NCBI GenBank assembly: GCA_030063045.1
Contig: JAQSEB010000108.1
Location: 1 to 64,000 of the forward strand
Source of the DNA: Pratylenchus scribneri
Taxonomy: Eukaryota > Nematoda > Chromadorea > Rhabditida > Pratylenchidae
Reading direction: 5' to 3'
Length of the DNA stretch: 64,000 nt
Part shown: positions 37,841 through 48,799 of the stretch, piece by piece
Layout: every line of letters begins with the position of its first letter
How positions within the stretch are numbered: the first letter of the stretch is position 1
Translations under genes and position numbers: made by a program
The notes under the pieces: model-generated
The model's input: the letters and a program-made list of their open reading frames with translations, nothing else
Told to the model about the DNA's origin: nothing
Databases searched by the model: none

Positions 37841-40361
37841 ATGCTACATAATCAAATTGTTTTACACTGTTTCAAGCGCTTTTTCCGTCTAATGCTCGGT
37901 CTATTCTTCTATTATTATTTAATTGTTAAACCAATTGAACATATAAACAACAGCCTTACGATGCCGAAAAAGGCGGATTATATTACAAAACAACAAAGAA
38001 TATTTTGTAAAATAAAAAATATTTTTTAATAATTTTACCAATTTTTTCCTCATTTTTTAGTGGAATTTCTGTGGGATAATAAGTTAAATTCGAATATGAT
38101 TAAAGTGGCACCGACAAAATTGTTGTCTTCAAAGGAAGAAAAGAATTTTAATTTTATTCAGGTTTACTTATTAAAATTTATTTTTACAATTTGTCAACAG
38201 CATTGATTTTTTGCAAAAATTTAAAAATTAAATCGAAGGAAATTGATCGGTTTATAGTTTTAATGATTTAAAATTAAAAGTGCAACTTATAATCAAGAGT
38301 CCTTATCCTTATTAAAATTATATGAATATATTTCTAAAAATCTGAAAACTTGATGAAATTTATTTTAAAATTATGAAAAAGGCAAGCAAATTTTTCGAAC
38401 TATTTTGTCATAAAAATTTTGTTAAATTAAGGTGCCATTTCAATAATTATCAATTTTTAAAGAATAATGCTATCTTAAAATATTTATCGTTGCCGAACGA
38501 CAGTCATAGAAAAATGTTATAATTCCCATGTCTTAAAATTTCTGAACCATTCTCAATTTTAATAAACAAATTTCCTTTGACTTTACTTATATTTTAAGCA
38601 ATTCTTTTTTTTTTTTCTTTATTAATTAGTATCAAAAATGGATTTATATGATAAAAATTATTGACGAATTGTCTTTCAATCAATAATTATTAATTAAAAT
38701 TAAAGGCTGTATGCAATAAAAAATTAATTATCAAAGCTTTGCCATCAAAATTTGTGATTTGCAAAACGAGGACTACATTTACGCGTCCTGTATATAATTT
38801 TATTTATAAAATTTTTTGAATGATTTTTTATAAGGTCTATTTGATTGGTCAATCACGCAATAAATTATATGAGGAAAGGCTTCGCGATTCGCTGGGCAAG
38901 AATGCATTAATCAGAGTATTTTATGCAAAAGTATCATTTTAATTTAATTTAAAATACATTTATAGATTATCTTATAAAGCTAAAATCCTTATGAATTATA
39001 CTATATATGTGATTTAAATTATAAAAATAATTAATTTAAAATATCTTTTTAAATTTAATTAGATCAATTTTTTAAAATTAGTTATTATTTATAAATTTAA
39101 GGGGTGAATCAATTTATTTTACCATTCTTTTTATTAAAAAAAGGTTCATAATTTTAGCACTGGGGTTAATCTGCAAAAGGGCCTCTGGCTATAAAAAAAT
39201 TTCATATTAAATTAGAACATAAATGTTGGGTGGGCTATTGGGCTATTTTATGTTCATAATTTTTGTCAAATAAATATCCATTCATTATCATAAAAAAATT
39301 TGAAAATAAATTTCAAATTCCGAAAATTTCAGCAACAAAGTCAGACTGAATATTCTTCGGATCTTTTCGACATTGATTACATTGATTTTGCGCAACGCAT
39401 CCAAATTAAGCCATACACAGAGATTTACGCAAAAGACTGGGAGTTGGGCATCCATGATTTGTTGGACAAATTCGATGAACTTAGAAAAATTGAAATCATT
39501 CAATATGAAAGCAAAGGTTTACAATGGTTTTTTACTCCATTTTAAAAAATTAATATTTTTAATTTAATTAATCCATTTTAACAAAAAGATATAATTTTTT
39601 TTAATTTTTTAAAATTTAAAAAAGTTATTTTTAGAACATTTTTTCAGCCATTTAATAGCTTATCGCTATCCCCAATTAGGTTTTTCCTTTTTAAGCAACG
39701 ACCGAAAACGGCCTATCCAATGAAATATAGGCCAAAAATCGTATTTTGCATTGCAAGAATAAGAGAAAAATTGCCTTAAATTCTCATTTAATAATACCCC
39801 AGTCTCAAATAATTCCCCACCATCGATTTTAAAAATCTATAACTCCAAACCGAGTGAATTTAAAAAAAAATTTTTTATTGTATTTTTTAGTTCCCTAAAG
39901 CTCTATAAAATCCGCTATATTTTGTTCAAAAAAGTCCCAAAATTAAGGAGATAGATCCAAATTTTTTCTAATTTTTGAGAGGTGGAAAAAATTTCCCATG
40001 GAGTATTAATATTGTTTTACGATATTTGATTTTAAATTAAACAAAAAATTTAAAAATTCAAACTGTGCCATTTTAAATTTAAAAAATAATTTTTTTAGAT
40101 GCCAATGATTCAATTATGTTCTCAATAATTCGGCATGGCATTCCTCAATATTTATTGCATTTAAAGGAGTGCAATAATGGAGCATTACAATATGTGATCC
40201 GAAGATTCATTTTCAACATGTATTATCCATTCTCAATCTTACTTGAACATTCGGGGGAAAAGCAGCAGGAATGCTTCATCTCTTTCATCCAAAAATTCTT
40301 TATTAATAATTATTTCTTCGATGGAACAGGCAATACACAATTGAATAAAGCATTGCTTTGA
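37841..40361 (+). CDS. Type II membrane orphan protein, 5 exons, 269 aa
   Basis: Exons 37841-38006, 38061-38161, 38835-38930, 39333-39516 and 40099-40361 join in consistent phase to 270 codons with stop. The N-terminus is a short basic stretch (CFKRFFR) followed by a hydrophobic span (LMLGLFFYYYLIV), the pattern of a signal anchor as in Golgi enzymes. The rest is luminal-type and soluble, including VYLIGQSRNKLYEERLRDSL, DLFDIDYIDFAQRIQIKPY and IIRHGIPQYLLHLKECNNG. The lay-out resembles glycosyltransferases or sulfotransferases of the secretory pathway, but I see no DxD or other diagnostic motif, so no family is assigned. Confidence 0.65.
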
Positions 40362-41037
40362 ATTGTATTATTTAAAATTTTATTTTATATTTATTGATAT
40401 TATTTAACAACTAATTTTAGTTAAATTTTAATTATACTTATTTTTAAAATGGCGGTTAAATATGATTACTTCAAATTAAAAAATTAAATTAAATTTTATC
40501 GAATAATTTATTATATTTTTTTTAAATAAAATTTGGCGGAAAATCATTTTACCAAGATAATATTATATTATTATTTATCAATTCAAAAAATTAATAAATG
40601 ATTCTTCTTTCAATCCAACTGCACAAATATAAATGTACCATACCAACATTGGAAAAAAATATTATTTTACATTTTATAGAAAAATAAACTTCCTTATAAT
40701 TTGAAGGGTGATGGAAAAATTTTTATTTGTGTGTAGATATTTTTTCTATTGACCAGAAATTTATTCTATTTAATTTGAGCCAAATACATAGACTAATTTA
40801 ATATTTAAAATTTGTTCACCTTTTTTGTGAAAATTTACTTCCTGAATTCTTCGGCCATTTATCCATTAAAAAATATTATTTAAAATTTGTTCATCTTTTC
40901 TTTTGAGAAAGTTTAAAAAAATATTCAAATTTATAAACAACATTTATTTCGTATAAAATGGCCCCCTAAAATCATCAAAAAACATTCAATAAATTTAAAA
41001 ATCCTTCCAAATACCACATCAAAATCAACCTCCTAAA
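40362..41037. other. Intergenic
   Basis: AT-rich sequence between two plus-strand genes; no feature recognised. It should contain the promoter of the short secreted peptide. Confidence 0.5.
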
Positions 41038-41226
41038 ATGTGTTTCAATTTCCCAATCATTTTCTTCTTCATGGCTATGTCAATGTTGTTCATTTCATCG
41101 CAATTTGGAGACGTAGTTGAGGCGCAACAAACCCCAACAACTTTGCCGCCCTACGCTGAATATGCTAAGAGATTGGCAAAATGGTTGGAATGCGTTAAAA
41201 GAGGAGGGAAGAATTGTCGTTTTTGA
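41038..41226 (+). CDS. Short secreted peptide, single exon, 62 aa
   Basis: One intact ORF. A strong signal peptide (IIFFFMAMSMLFISS core) ends near FGDVVEAQ. The mature peptide is about 32 residues: a Q/T/P-rich start (QQTPTTLPPYAEY), a basic amphipathic middle (KRLAKWLE) and a terminal two-cysteine loop, CVKRGGKNCRF. The C-x7-C spacing would allow one disulphide ring, and KR next to GG could be a processing site. AATAAA occurs about 40 bp after the stop. It could be an antimicrobial-like, signalling or effector peptide; none of these is shown by the sequence. Confidence 0.6.
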   Translation: MCFNFPIIFFFMAMSMLFISSQFGDVVEAQQTPTTLPPYAEYAKRLAKWLECVKRGGKNCRF

Positions 41227-41820
41227 ATGAGGATGACGAAAAAGAAAGTAAAAAAAATAAAACAAAAATTAATTTAACAAATTCCACAATAAAAATATGA
41301 ATTAATAACTAAAAATTAAGGAAATTCAAAATTGTTGACATATTGATTAATTCCTTTTTTTGTTGAGTTGATAAAATATTGTTGAAATAAATTAGGTTGC
41401 GATGTTGAAAATATATTAGGTATGAATATAGCCAGGCGTGAGCACGCTACGGCTATGGGCGGATAATGGTTTGCCGAGATTTGCGGACCCGACACATGCG
41501 GACCAAATGGTCTGGCGCAGTTGGTGGTAAAGCTATTGAGCCATTTTGTTTATAGCATTTTATTAGGCATAAAATTAACTACAAAATGACATCAAAAGCA
41601 TTGGTCAATGGGCAATACTGGAGAATAGATACATTTTTTTCTAGTGATCCAATCGCGACAAATGTAGTATCAATCGATTCCTTTCGCTGAGTGGAGTCGA
41701 ATGAGTGCACGTTATGTTTAAATTTTATACTCATTTTTAAGGAACGTGACTTAAAATATATTTAACAATGGTATTCAAATAATGAATATTTAATTAAAAA
41801 TTAATATTTTATGCGAAAGA
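41227..41820. other. Intergenic with a repeat related to 45310-46070
   Basis: About 41430-41640 holds GCGGACCCGACACATGCGGA, TTTATAGCATTTTATTAGGC and ACAAAATGACATCAAAAGCA. These match one arm of the larger palindromic repeat at 45310-46070. No gene. Confidence 0.55.
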
Positions 41821-41993
41821 TTAAACATCATTGATAAAATAAAATTCATATTGGATTTTTCCTTCCTTTAATTCATTTATGAAAAGAAGCTGAACATAAC
41901 TGCAATTTTAATAAATAATTAAATAATAAATATAAAACAACCTCTCATTCTGGGTGGCAATTTTCACAACTTGCGCATTGAGGAATACATTGG
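41821..41993 (-). CDS. Orphan 3' exons of a minus-strand gene
   Basis: Exon 41993-41942 (NVFLNAQVVKIATQNE) has a TTTAG acceptor and joins in phase, over a 42-bp intron, to exon 41899-41821 (SYVQLLFINELKEGKIQYEF, ending FINDV-stop). I cannot find the upstream exons; the next gene on this strand (42536-42288) ends in its own stop. Either an alternative splice of that gene or a gene remnant is possible. Family not recognised. Confidence 0.35.
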
Positions 41994-42287
41994 CTAAATT
42001 AAAAATTTTATGTTAAATTAATCTTTAATTTTCATCTTTTTTTATTAATTTTTTAATAAATTTGTTATTAATTTATATTTTATCATTAAATCTTTCTCAT
42101 TTTGATGCTTAGTTGATATAAAATTTTTAATCAAGTTTTGATTATATTCAAAAGCAATAAAATTATAACACTAAATTTTTTAAGGTTTTTTAATAATTCA
42201 TTTTTTATTTTTACAAATCTGCTTATTTTACTATTAATTAATGCTTCTCGAAAGTTTTGAACATAATTTTAGCATCAAAATTTTTTA

Positions 42288-42536
42288 CTATTCCTTCAAT
42301 TGGCAATAATAGCAGCTACATCGACCATCGCCGCAGATGGCACAATTTTGGTTAAAGATATTGCAATTCGGAAAGTCCGTTCCATAGCAATACTTCAATA
42401 TCAAATCTTGATTACCATGACAGGCAAAAGCCTTCATTTTAATAATTAAAAAAAAAACATTGATTTTCATTACCATTGGAAATTGCACGAATAGATGAAA
42501 ACTAATGAAAAGAAGGAAAGAATATTGAAGAAACAT
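42288..42536 (-). CDS. Secreted cysteine-rich peptide A, 2 exons, 68 aa
   Basis: Exon 1 (42536-42474) encodes a 21-residue signal-like sequence (MFLQYSFLLFISFHLFVQFP). A 42-bp intron separates it from exon 2 (42431-42288), in phase 0. The mature part has eight cysteines, ACHGNQDL...YCYGTDFPNC...CAICGDGRCSCYYC, consistent with a compact disulphide-bonded peptide. The family is not recognised. Eight cysteines in about 47 residues is typical of secreted defence, venom-like or parasitism peptides, but no role is claimed. Confidence 0.65.
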   Translation of the reverse strand: MFLQYSFLLFISFHLFVQFPMVMKINVFFLIIKMKAFACHGNQDLILKYCYGTDFPNCNIFNQNCAICGDGRCSCYYCQLKE

Positions 42537-43009
42537 TTTTGGATTTGGTTTATTGAAAAGTTTTATTTGACACTTTTCTAAAAATGATGAGTGTGAAAAA
42601 TGGATTTTTGTTGGAATGCTGAATATTAATTAGATTTATGAATTTTTGGACAAAAAAATATAAAATAAGATTCCTTCATAAAAATAAAGCTAAATTTTTA
42701 TTTAGGGAGCTATTTAGTAATAAAATGATTTTAATTTTTATTTTGATTGATTTCAGAGAAGGTTCTCACCGACTTTTAAAGCCCCGGATTTGTCCCAATC
42801 CACATTCACATTTATCATTTGAATATTAATGAAAATTATTTTGATATCAAACAAACAAGGCGCATCCATCAAGGCATCAACAATCAAAAATTATCCGTGA
42901 AATTGTCAATTCAGTGTGGTCTGCCATAAAATTAAAAACTAAATATTTATGCAGAAAGAAAGCTTATGTAAATTTCAGCGACGATTAAATTCATCCGTTC
43001 AAAAAGACG

Positions 43010-43240
43010 AATACTATTCTTGAATTTTTATTTAATATGCAAATTATGTCAGAAGTTTGCCAACGTGGCAAACAATGGTGAATCTGACGAGGATTAAAAA
43101 AATAATGGAAAAATTAATATTTTTAGCCAATTTTTCAATAATAAAAGATATTTTTAAAAAAATTTCGAAAAAATTTCTTTTAATTCCAATTTCCAACCAA
43201 ATTAATGCCCATGCCCAGTGACCACTACTTTTTCTTGCTT
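43010..43240. repeat. Duplicated block upstream of peptide A (partner 51055-51310)
   Basis: Shares GCAAATTAT-TCAGAAGTTTGCC, CAACGTGGCAAACAATGG, GAATCTGA-GAGGATTAAAAA and a CCATGCCCAGTG end with 51055-51310, in the same order and orientation. Each block lies about 0.5 kb upstream of a minus-strand secreted cysteine-rich gene. It is either a relic of a segmental gene duplication or a dispersed repeat. Confidence 0.7.
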
Positions 43241-43730
43241 CTATTTTAATAATAACTTAAAAATAAATTTATGGCCCATTTTTGCAAATATCAATTGAAA
43301 ATCTTGAATATATCATTTTATTAAATTTTATTCAAACAATTTTTTCAATCAAAATTATCAATGTATATATTAATATTATTCTACTGTTTTTTGCATTATT
43401 GTTTCATCTATGGAACATAGCGGATATTAATTGTCATTTATTCAGCACATTTTTGGAATTATTTCAAAAAAAATGTTCGTCGATATGCATCTTTATAATC
43501 CTAAAAAACAAAAAATAATTAAATTAATATTTTTATATTAAAATTACACCTGGAAAAATAGAGCAAAATTGGATTGCCTGAGAACATTAAAATTATAATA
43601 TAGAAGCAAAATTGAAAATAAAAAAATGCAAAATCTGTATCAAATGTCCGGACAATATAAAGTATCATTGATAGAATATATCCCAATAAATACACAATGG
43701 CCATAAGCAAAAGTGATTTCAGCATTCGTT

Positions 43731-44494
43731 CAGGGCTGCCATAATACCGGGGAAACCCGGCATTTCCCGGGTTTTTGATGTCCCGGCCGGGGTTTTGCCG
43801 GGGTTTTGAAAGTGCCGGGTTTTTTGCCGGGTTTTTCATATTTTGCCGGGTTTTGCCATGTTTTTAAATTTTTAGCTAAATTTTTCGCTGCGCGACCATT
43901 TTTGGGTCTAATTTTTCGCTGCGCGGCCATTTTTGGGTCTAATTTTTCGCTGCGCGGCCATTTTTGGGTCTAATTTTTCGCTGCGCGGCCATTTTTGGGT
44001 CTAATTTTTCGCTGCGCGGCCATTTTTGGGTCTAATTTTTCGCTGCGCGGCCATTTTTGGGTCTAATTTTTCGCTGCGCGGCCATTTTTAGCTAATTTTT
44101 CTTCCAATCAGGGCCCATTTTTAGCTATTTTTTCTCCCTATCAGGGCTTTTTTAGCTACTTTTTCTACCTATCAGGGCCATTTTTAGCTAATTTTTTTCC
44201 TTCCTTCGCGGCTTTTTCTGGCTAAACTTTTTGACGGCAGACCGATTTTTAAAGCTTATGATATCTTTATTTCATAACGCACATGCTCAAAAAGTCAATT
44301 AAAAATATGCTCAAAAAGTCAATTAAAAATATAAATCTGAAGTAGAAAATTTTTACAAGCTTTTACTAAATTGCATTTTAACACGTTTTAAAAGATGCCG
44401 GGTTTTTACCGGGGTTTTGAAAATTTTTGCCGGAGTTTTGCCGGGTTTTTAGACCCGAATGCCGGGGTTTTGACTTTTGGAGATGGCACCCCTG
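43731..44494 (+). mobile_element. hAT-like tandem-repeat element, copy 2 (complete)
   Basis: Ends CAGGGCTGCCAT...ATGGCACCCCTG. Flanked by the 8-bp target duplication CATTCGTT (43723-43730 and 44495-44502). It has about 7 units of the 31-bp CGCTGCGCGGCCATTTTTGG repeat, then a right part that matches copy 1 from 683 onward. It lacks the left inverted arm seen in copy 1. No transposase, so mobilised in trans. It lies in the TM6 exon of the chemoreceptor. Confidence 0.9.
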
Positions 44495-44589
44495 CATTCG
44501 TTCCGTGTAAATAAAAGAGCCTTTAATTGAATTTTTTATATTTTATTAAAACTTAAAATTTTAATATTTAAAATTCCATAATATTATTC

Positions 44590-45020
44590 AATAAAACAGG
44601 GTGTGCATTTTTTTGTCGACAATTTTTAATTCTTTTGTCGACAAATTGCATTCTTTTGTAGACAAAATCATTTTTTTTGTATAACTTTTTAATGCTTGAT
44701 CCTAGACCTATAAACCTTATACACATTTTATAGAACTCATCAAGACGCATCGATTGAGGTATAGTTTGTAGGGGGTTGGACAAAATTAAAAGTATTAAAT
44801 CGTTTAAACCCTATTTTGGTTTTTGATTTGTTACTTTTTTATTTTGAACAAACGCTGACAAACTATACCTCAATCGATGCGCCTTGATGAGTTCTATAAA
44901 AAGGGTATAAGGTTTATAGGTCTAGGATCAAGCATTAAAAAGTTATACTCAAAAAACTGATTTTGTCGATAAAAAGAATGCAATTTGTCGAAAAAAGAAT
45001 CAAAAATTGTCGACAAAAAA
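44590..45020. mobile_element. MITE family A copy with TTGTCGACAA tails
   Basis: Palindrome: tails TTTTGTCGACAATTTTTAAT, then TGATCCTAGACCTATAAACC and a CAAGACGCATCGATTGAGG core, all mirrored to 45020. It lies in the intron between the TM5 and TM6 exons of the chemoreceptor. Confidence 0.8.
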
Positions 45021-45309
45021 TATTATCTCAATAAGACAATAATTTAAAAAATTTCCAAAAATAATAAAAATATTTTTTTTAAAATAGAATTTTACTTTCA
45101 TAATCTTAAAAATTTTTTTTTATTTTTTAAAATTCAAAAACTAACTCATTTCACTTCTTTTTAAGAATTTAATTTTTATCCAAATAAGAGCATAGAGCAA
45201 AATGGTGAGAGCAAAAATGGCAAACAAAAATGTATTGTATGCAAATCGCCAATTGCCATTTAATGTCATGAATCCACTACATAAGCCAACATTTCTGAAA
45301 TTTTTTATC

Positions 45310-46070
45310 CTTCTTTTGCGGACCCGACGGTTCCCGGAAAACTGGTCAGTGGGGAAAGCTGGTCAGTGAGGAAAAATGGTCAGTGGAACACTGGTCAGTA
45401 TGGAAAACTGGTCAGCGAGGAAAAGTGGTCAGTACGGTAAACTGGTCAGTGGAAAAATGGTCAGTAAAAAATAAGACTAAAAATACTCTAACTTGTATAT
45501 TTTCGAGCCATTATAGGAAACCAATATTTGATTCATGCTTAGCTCACCGAATTGCATCGATTAAAGTATAATATAGTTACGGTTTGACTAACTAAAAAGA
45601 AATTAACCACTGACCACTTTTCCACTGACCAGTATACCGTACTGACCAGTTTTCCCCATTGACCATTTTTCCTCACTGACCAGCTTTCCCCACTGACCAG
45701 TTTTCCGAACACGGGACCCGACACTTGCGGATGAAACTGTTTGATGCCGATAGTGCCAACCTGCTATGGCATTGTTTAGAGCATTTTAATAATTATAAAA
45801 TTTGCTTTAAAATGTTATCAAATACATTGATCAATGCTGAATATTCATCGGGTTAGGACCAAAAAAATCGTTGGTTTAATTCAAATTATATTTTTGGCTG
45901 TTTTTTGGCTATAATTCGGGGAATACACAACATTTGGCAATTTTTTTGATGTCATTTTATAGCTATTTTTATGTCTAATAATATGCCATAAACAATGCCA
46001 CAGCAGCTTCAACACCGGACCTTTTCGTCCGCAAATATGCATCGAGTTCGCAAATGTCATACATTAGGGG
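45310..46070. repeat. Outer palindromic repeat with GCGGACCCGAC end
   Basis: The left part (after the foldback at 45329-45714) reads ACTTGCGGATGAAACTGTTT and GCATTGTTTAGAGCATTTTA. The right part mirrors it (GCCATAAACAATGCC, TTTTCGTCCGCAAATATGC). A half copy is at 41430-41640. It sits in the TM4-TM5 intron of the chemoreceptor. Confidence 0.6.
45329..45714. mobile_element. Foldback element with GGTCAGTG-repeat arms
   Basis: Left arm 45336-45465 is a run of ACTGGTCAGTGGGGAAA-type units of about 15-16 bp. Right arm 45603-45705 is their inverse (CCACTGACCAGTTTTCC). A short unique loop lies between. GACCCGAC flanks both sides (45321-45328 and 45715-45722), an 8-bp target duplication. Reading frames over the arms (WSVEKWSV, VSGESWSV) are repeat artefacts. 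Confidence 0.82.
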
Positions 46071-46807
46071 AGTTCTTGCCTATTTTTTGCGAATATTGAC
46101 TTACACTGTTTCGCCGCTATTGAAAAAGCATTCCATTTCCATTATAATTAAAGCAAGCCAAAATAAATAGACAGCCACAGAAAATGCCAATAATTTTAGC
46201 AAATAGATTCTTTCCTTTTTATTCCCATACCTTTTAAAAATAAAAATAAAGAGCAAATTTAGTGCATAGCGAATTTATTCTATTAGAAGTTCAGTTTATA
46301 GTAGAAGCCCGAGAGCCTCTGAAATCTATAAGCCCATGGGCTTCTAGTAGAATAAATACGGTATCTTATGGTTGATCCCCCAAATCAATAATACTTGCCA
46401 AAATGGATAAAATACGGCCAGAGCCCGATCAAAGCGAATGTAGAGAATGGCAATTCGATTGAAGAAATATGCGAAATGCGCAAAAATTTGATAGAAAAAG
46501 CAGTTGGAGATGGGAATCATCAAATCACTTTTGTTAACAAACAGCACTAATTCAGTCCATTTTACAAATAAATACAGAGCAGCTGTCAATGCATCAAAGA
46601 CTATAAGCAAATTGCAGGAAGTTCGAAGATTTCTATATGGAATAATTATTAAAATGAAATAAAATATTAATTTCTATTTTCGTAAAATAGAATTAAAATG
46701 ATTCTTTTCCTTTAGGCGAAACCTCCACTAAAATTGATGAAAAATATGGCCAACTTTTTTGTCTTTGAATTTTATGCGGAACAAATGGTATAGATTAATG
46801 ATCAGCT

Positions 46808-48415
46808 CAGGGATGCCATCTCCAAAACACAAATATGTGGCATTTCCCTCAAAAATTTCAGAAAAATACGGCAAAAATACGGCAAAAAATTTTAAAAATA
46901 CGGCAAAAATACGGCATGCTTGAAAACTTGTTAAAATGCAATATAAATGTTTTTAAAATAAGTTTTTTTATATATCTAACTTGTGATAAGCAATTTAGGC
47001 TGTGAAATAAAGATGGCTTAAGCTTTAAAAATCACATGTTTAATTCAAAAATGGCTTGTTTGGGCAAAATTTTAGTCAGAAATGGCCGCCAGCGAAAAAT
47101 TTGACCCAAAAATAGCCGCACAGCGAAAAATTTGACCCAAAAATAGCCGCACAGCGAAAAATTTGACCCAAAAATAGCCGCAAAGCGAAAAATTTGACCC
47201 AAAAATAGCCGCGCAGCGAAAAATTTGACCCAAAAATAGCCGCGCAGCGAAAAATTTGACCCAAAAATAGCCGCACAGCGAAAAATTTGACCCAAAAATA
47301 GCCGCAAAGCGAAAAATTTGACCCAAAAATAGCCGCACAGCGAAAAATTTGACCCAAAAATAGCCGCACAGCGAAAAATTTGACCCAAAAATAGCCGCAC
47401 AGCGAAAAATTTGACCCAAAAATAGCCGCACAGCGAAAAATTTGACCCAAAAATAGCCGCACAGCGAAAAATTTGACCCAAAAATAGCCGCACAGCGAAA
47501 AATTTGACCCAAAAATAGCCGCAAAGCGAAAAATTTGACCCAAAAATAGCCGCAAAGCGAAAAATTTGACCCAAAAATAGCCGCGCAGCGAAAAATTTGA
47601 CCCAAAAATAGCCGCGCAGCGAAAAATTTGACCCAAAAATAGCCGCACAGCGAAAAATTTGACCCAAAAATAGCCGCACAGCGAAAAATTTGACCCAAAA
47701 ATAGCCGCACAGCGAAAAATTTGACCCAAAAATAGCCGCAAAGCGAAAAATTTGACCCAAAAATAGCCGCACAGCGAAAAATTTGACCCAAAAATAGCCG
47801 CAAAGCGAAAAATTTGACCCAAAAATAGCCGCAAAGCGAAAAATTTGACCCAAAAATAGCCGCGCAGCGAAAAATTTGACCCAAAAATAGCCGCACAGCG
47901 AAAAATTTGACCCAAAAATAGCCGCACAGCGAAAAATTTGACCCAAAAATAGCCGCACAGCGAAAAATTTGACCCAAAAATAGCCGCACAGCGAAAAATT
48001 TGACCCAAAAATAGCCGCACAGCGAAAAATTTGACCCAAAAATAGCCGCACAGCGAAAAATTTGACCCAAAAATAGCCGCAAAGCGAAAAATTTGACCCA
48101 AAAATAGCCGCAAAGCGAAAAATTTGACCCAAAAATAGCCGCGCAGCGAAAAATTTGACCCAAAAATAGCCGCGCAGCGAAAAATTTGACCCAAAAATAG
48201 CCGCACAGCGAAAAATTTGACCCAAAAATAGCCGCAAAGCGAAAAATTTGACCCAAAAATAGCCGCACAGCGAAAAATTTAGCGAATTTTATTAACTTGG
48301 TATGATTTGTGAAACTACGGCAAAAATACGGCATGAACAAATATACGGCAAAAGTACGGCAGAGCTATCAAAAATACGGCAAATGCCGTATTTATGTGGT
48401 ATTATGGCATCCCTG
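46808..48415 (-). mobile_element. hAT-like tandem-repeat element, copy 3 (complete)
   Basis: Ends CAGGGATGCCATCTCC...ATTATGGCATCCCTG, flanked by the 8-bp duplication GATCAGCT (46800-46807 and 48416-48423). The body is mostly a 31-bp array; between array and ends lie AAAATACGGCAAAAATACGG repeats. The array runs opposite to copies 1 and 2. It occupies the intron between the TM1 and TM2 exons of the chemoreceptor. No transposase. Confidence 0.92.
47085..48282 (-). repeat. 31-bp tandem array, about 38 units, open in three frames
   Basis: Each unit on the plus strand reads AATTTGACCCAAAAATAGCC plus GC(A/G)(C/A)AGCGAAA. On the minus strand no unit contains a stop in any frame. Because 31 is not a multiple of three, all three frames give the same cycling peptide (LFLGQIFR / AAIFGSNFSL / GYFWVKFFA) for about 400 residues. 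These are consequences of the repeat, not genes. Unit variants ACAG, AAAG and GCAG occur in blocks; one order of about 11 units (six ACAG, two AAAG, two GCAG, ACAG) appears twice. Confidence 0.95.
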
Positions 48416-48799
48416 GATCAGCTCATCGAGGCACATCGATTAAGTAATAAATTGATCAAAAATTTTTGACAATTTTTGTCGAAGTAGTTACCTTTTTCTT
48501 TTTTTAATATAATATTTCAGCGGGTAAATCACATCAATGATATGTGATATGTATCAGATTCGTATTCAGCACCCAAAATTACCCTTAGGTCATATTTTTA
48601 TCAATTTTGGTGAGGACTTCGCAAAACGGAAAAGAATCACTAAAATTATAGGAAACTGCATTTTTTTTATATAAAAAAGCACACCTGTTTTTCCAAGTCA
48701 CATAAATAAGTGAGGCGTTGGGAAAAATGCCAATTGTACCAATTATTAAACGGAACAGTAATAAAATGAGCGGCTGGCTATACATTTTAATTCTTATGC

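Larger units (their letters stand above)
43459..48785 (-). pseudogene. 7TM chemoreceptor gene interrupted by a hAT-like element
   Basis: Exons 48785-48685 (TM1, GIFPNASLIYV), 46632-46395 (NLRTSCNLLIVFDAL TM2; TM3 followed by IRFDRALAVFYP), 46214-46105 (TM4), 45294-45155 (TM5), and 44520-44495 plus 43722-43550 (TM6-TM7: ERMLKSLLLMAIVYLLGY...GNPILLYFS). Phases agree throughout when one target copy and the element at 43731-44494 are left out. The last piece near 43500-43459 would read DYKDAYRRTFFLK-stop but needs a one-base shift. About 275 aa is normal for nematode serpentine chemoreceptors of the rhodopsin-like superfamily. These sit in sensory-neuron cilia and bind small ligands. The 764-bp insertion inside the TM6 exon should destroy the protein unless spliced out or polymorphic. 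Confidence 0.8.

Noticed and set aside
45383..45724. ORFs reading WSVEKWSV on both strands
   Set aside because: They lie on the arms of a foldback element and reflect its GGTCAGTG repeats.
47032..48340. Three minus-strand ORFs of 376-422 codons
   Set aside because: Frames of one 31-bp tandem repeat inside a transposon with clear ends and target duplications; not a gene family.
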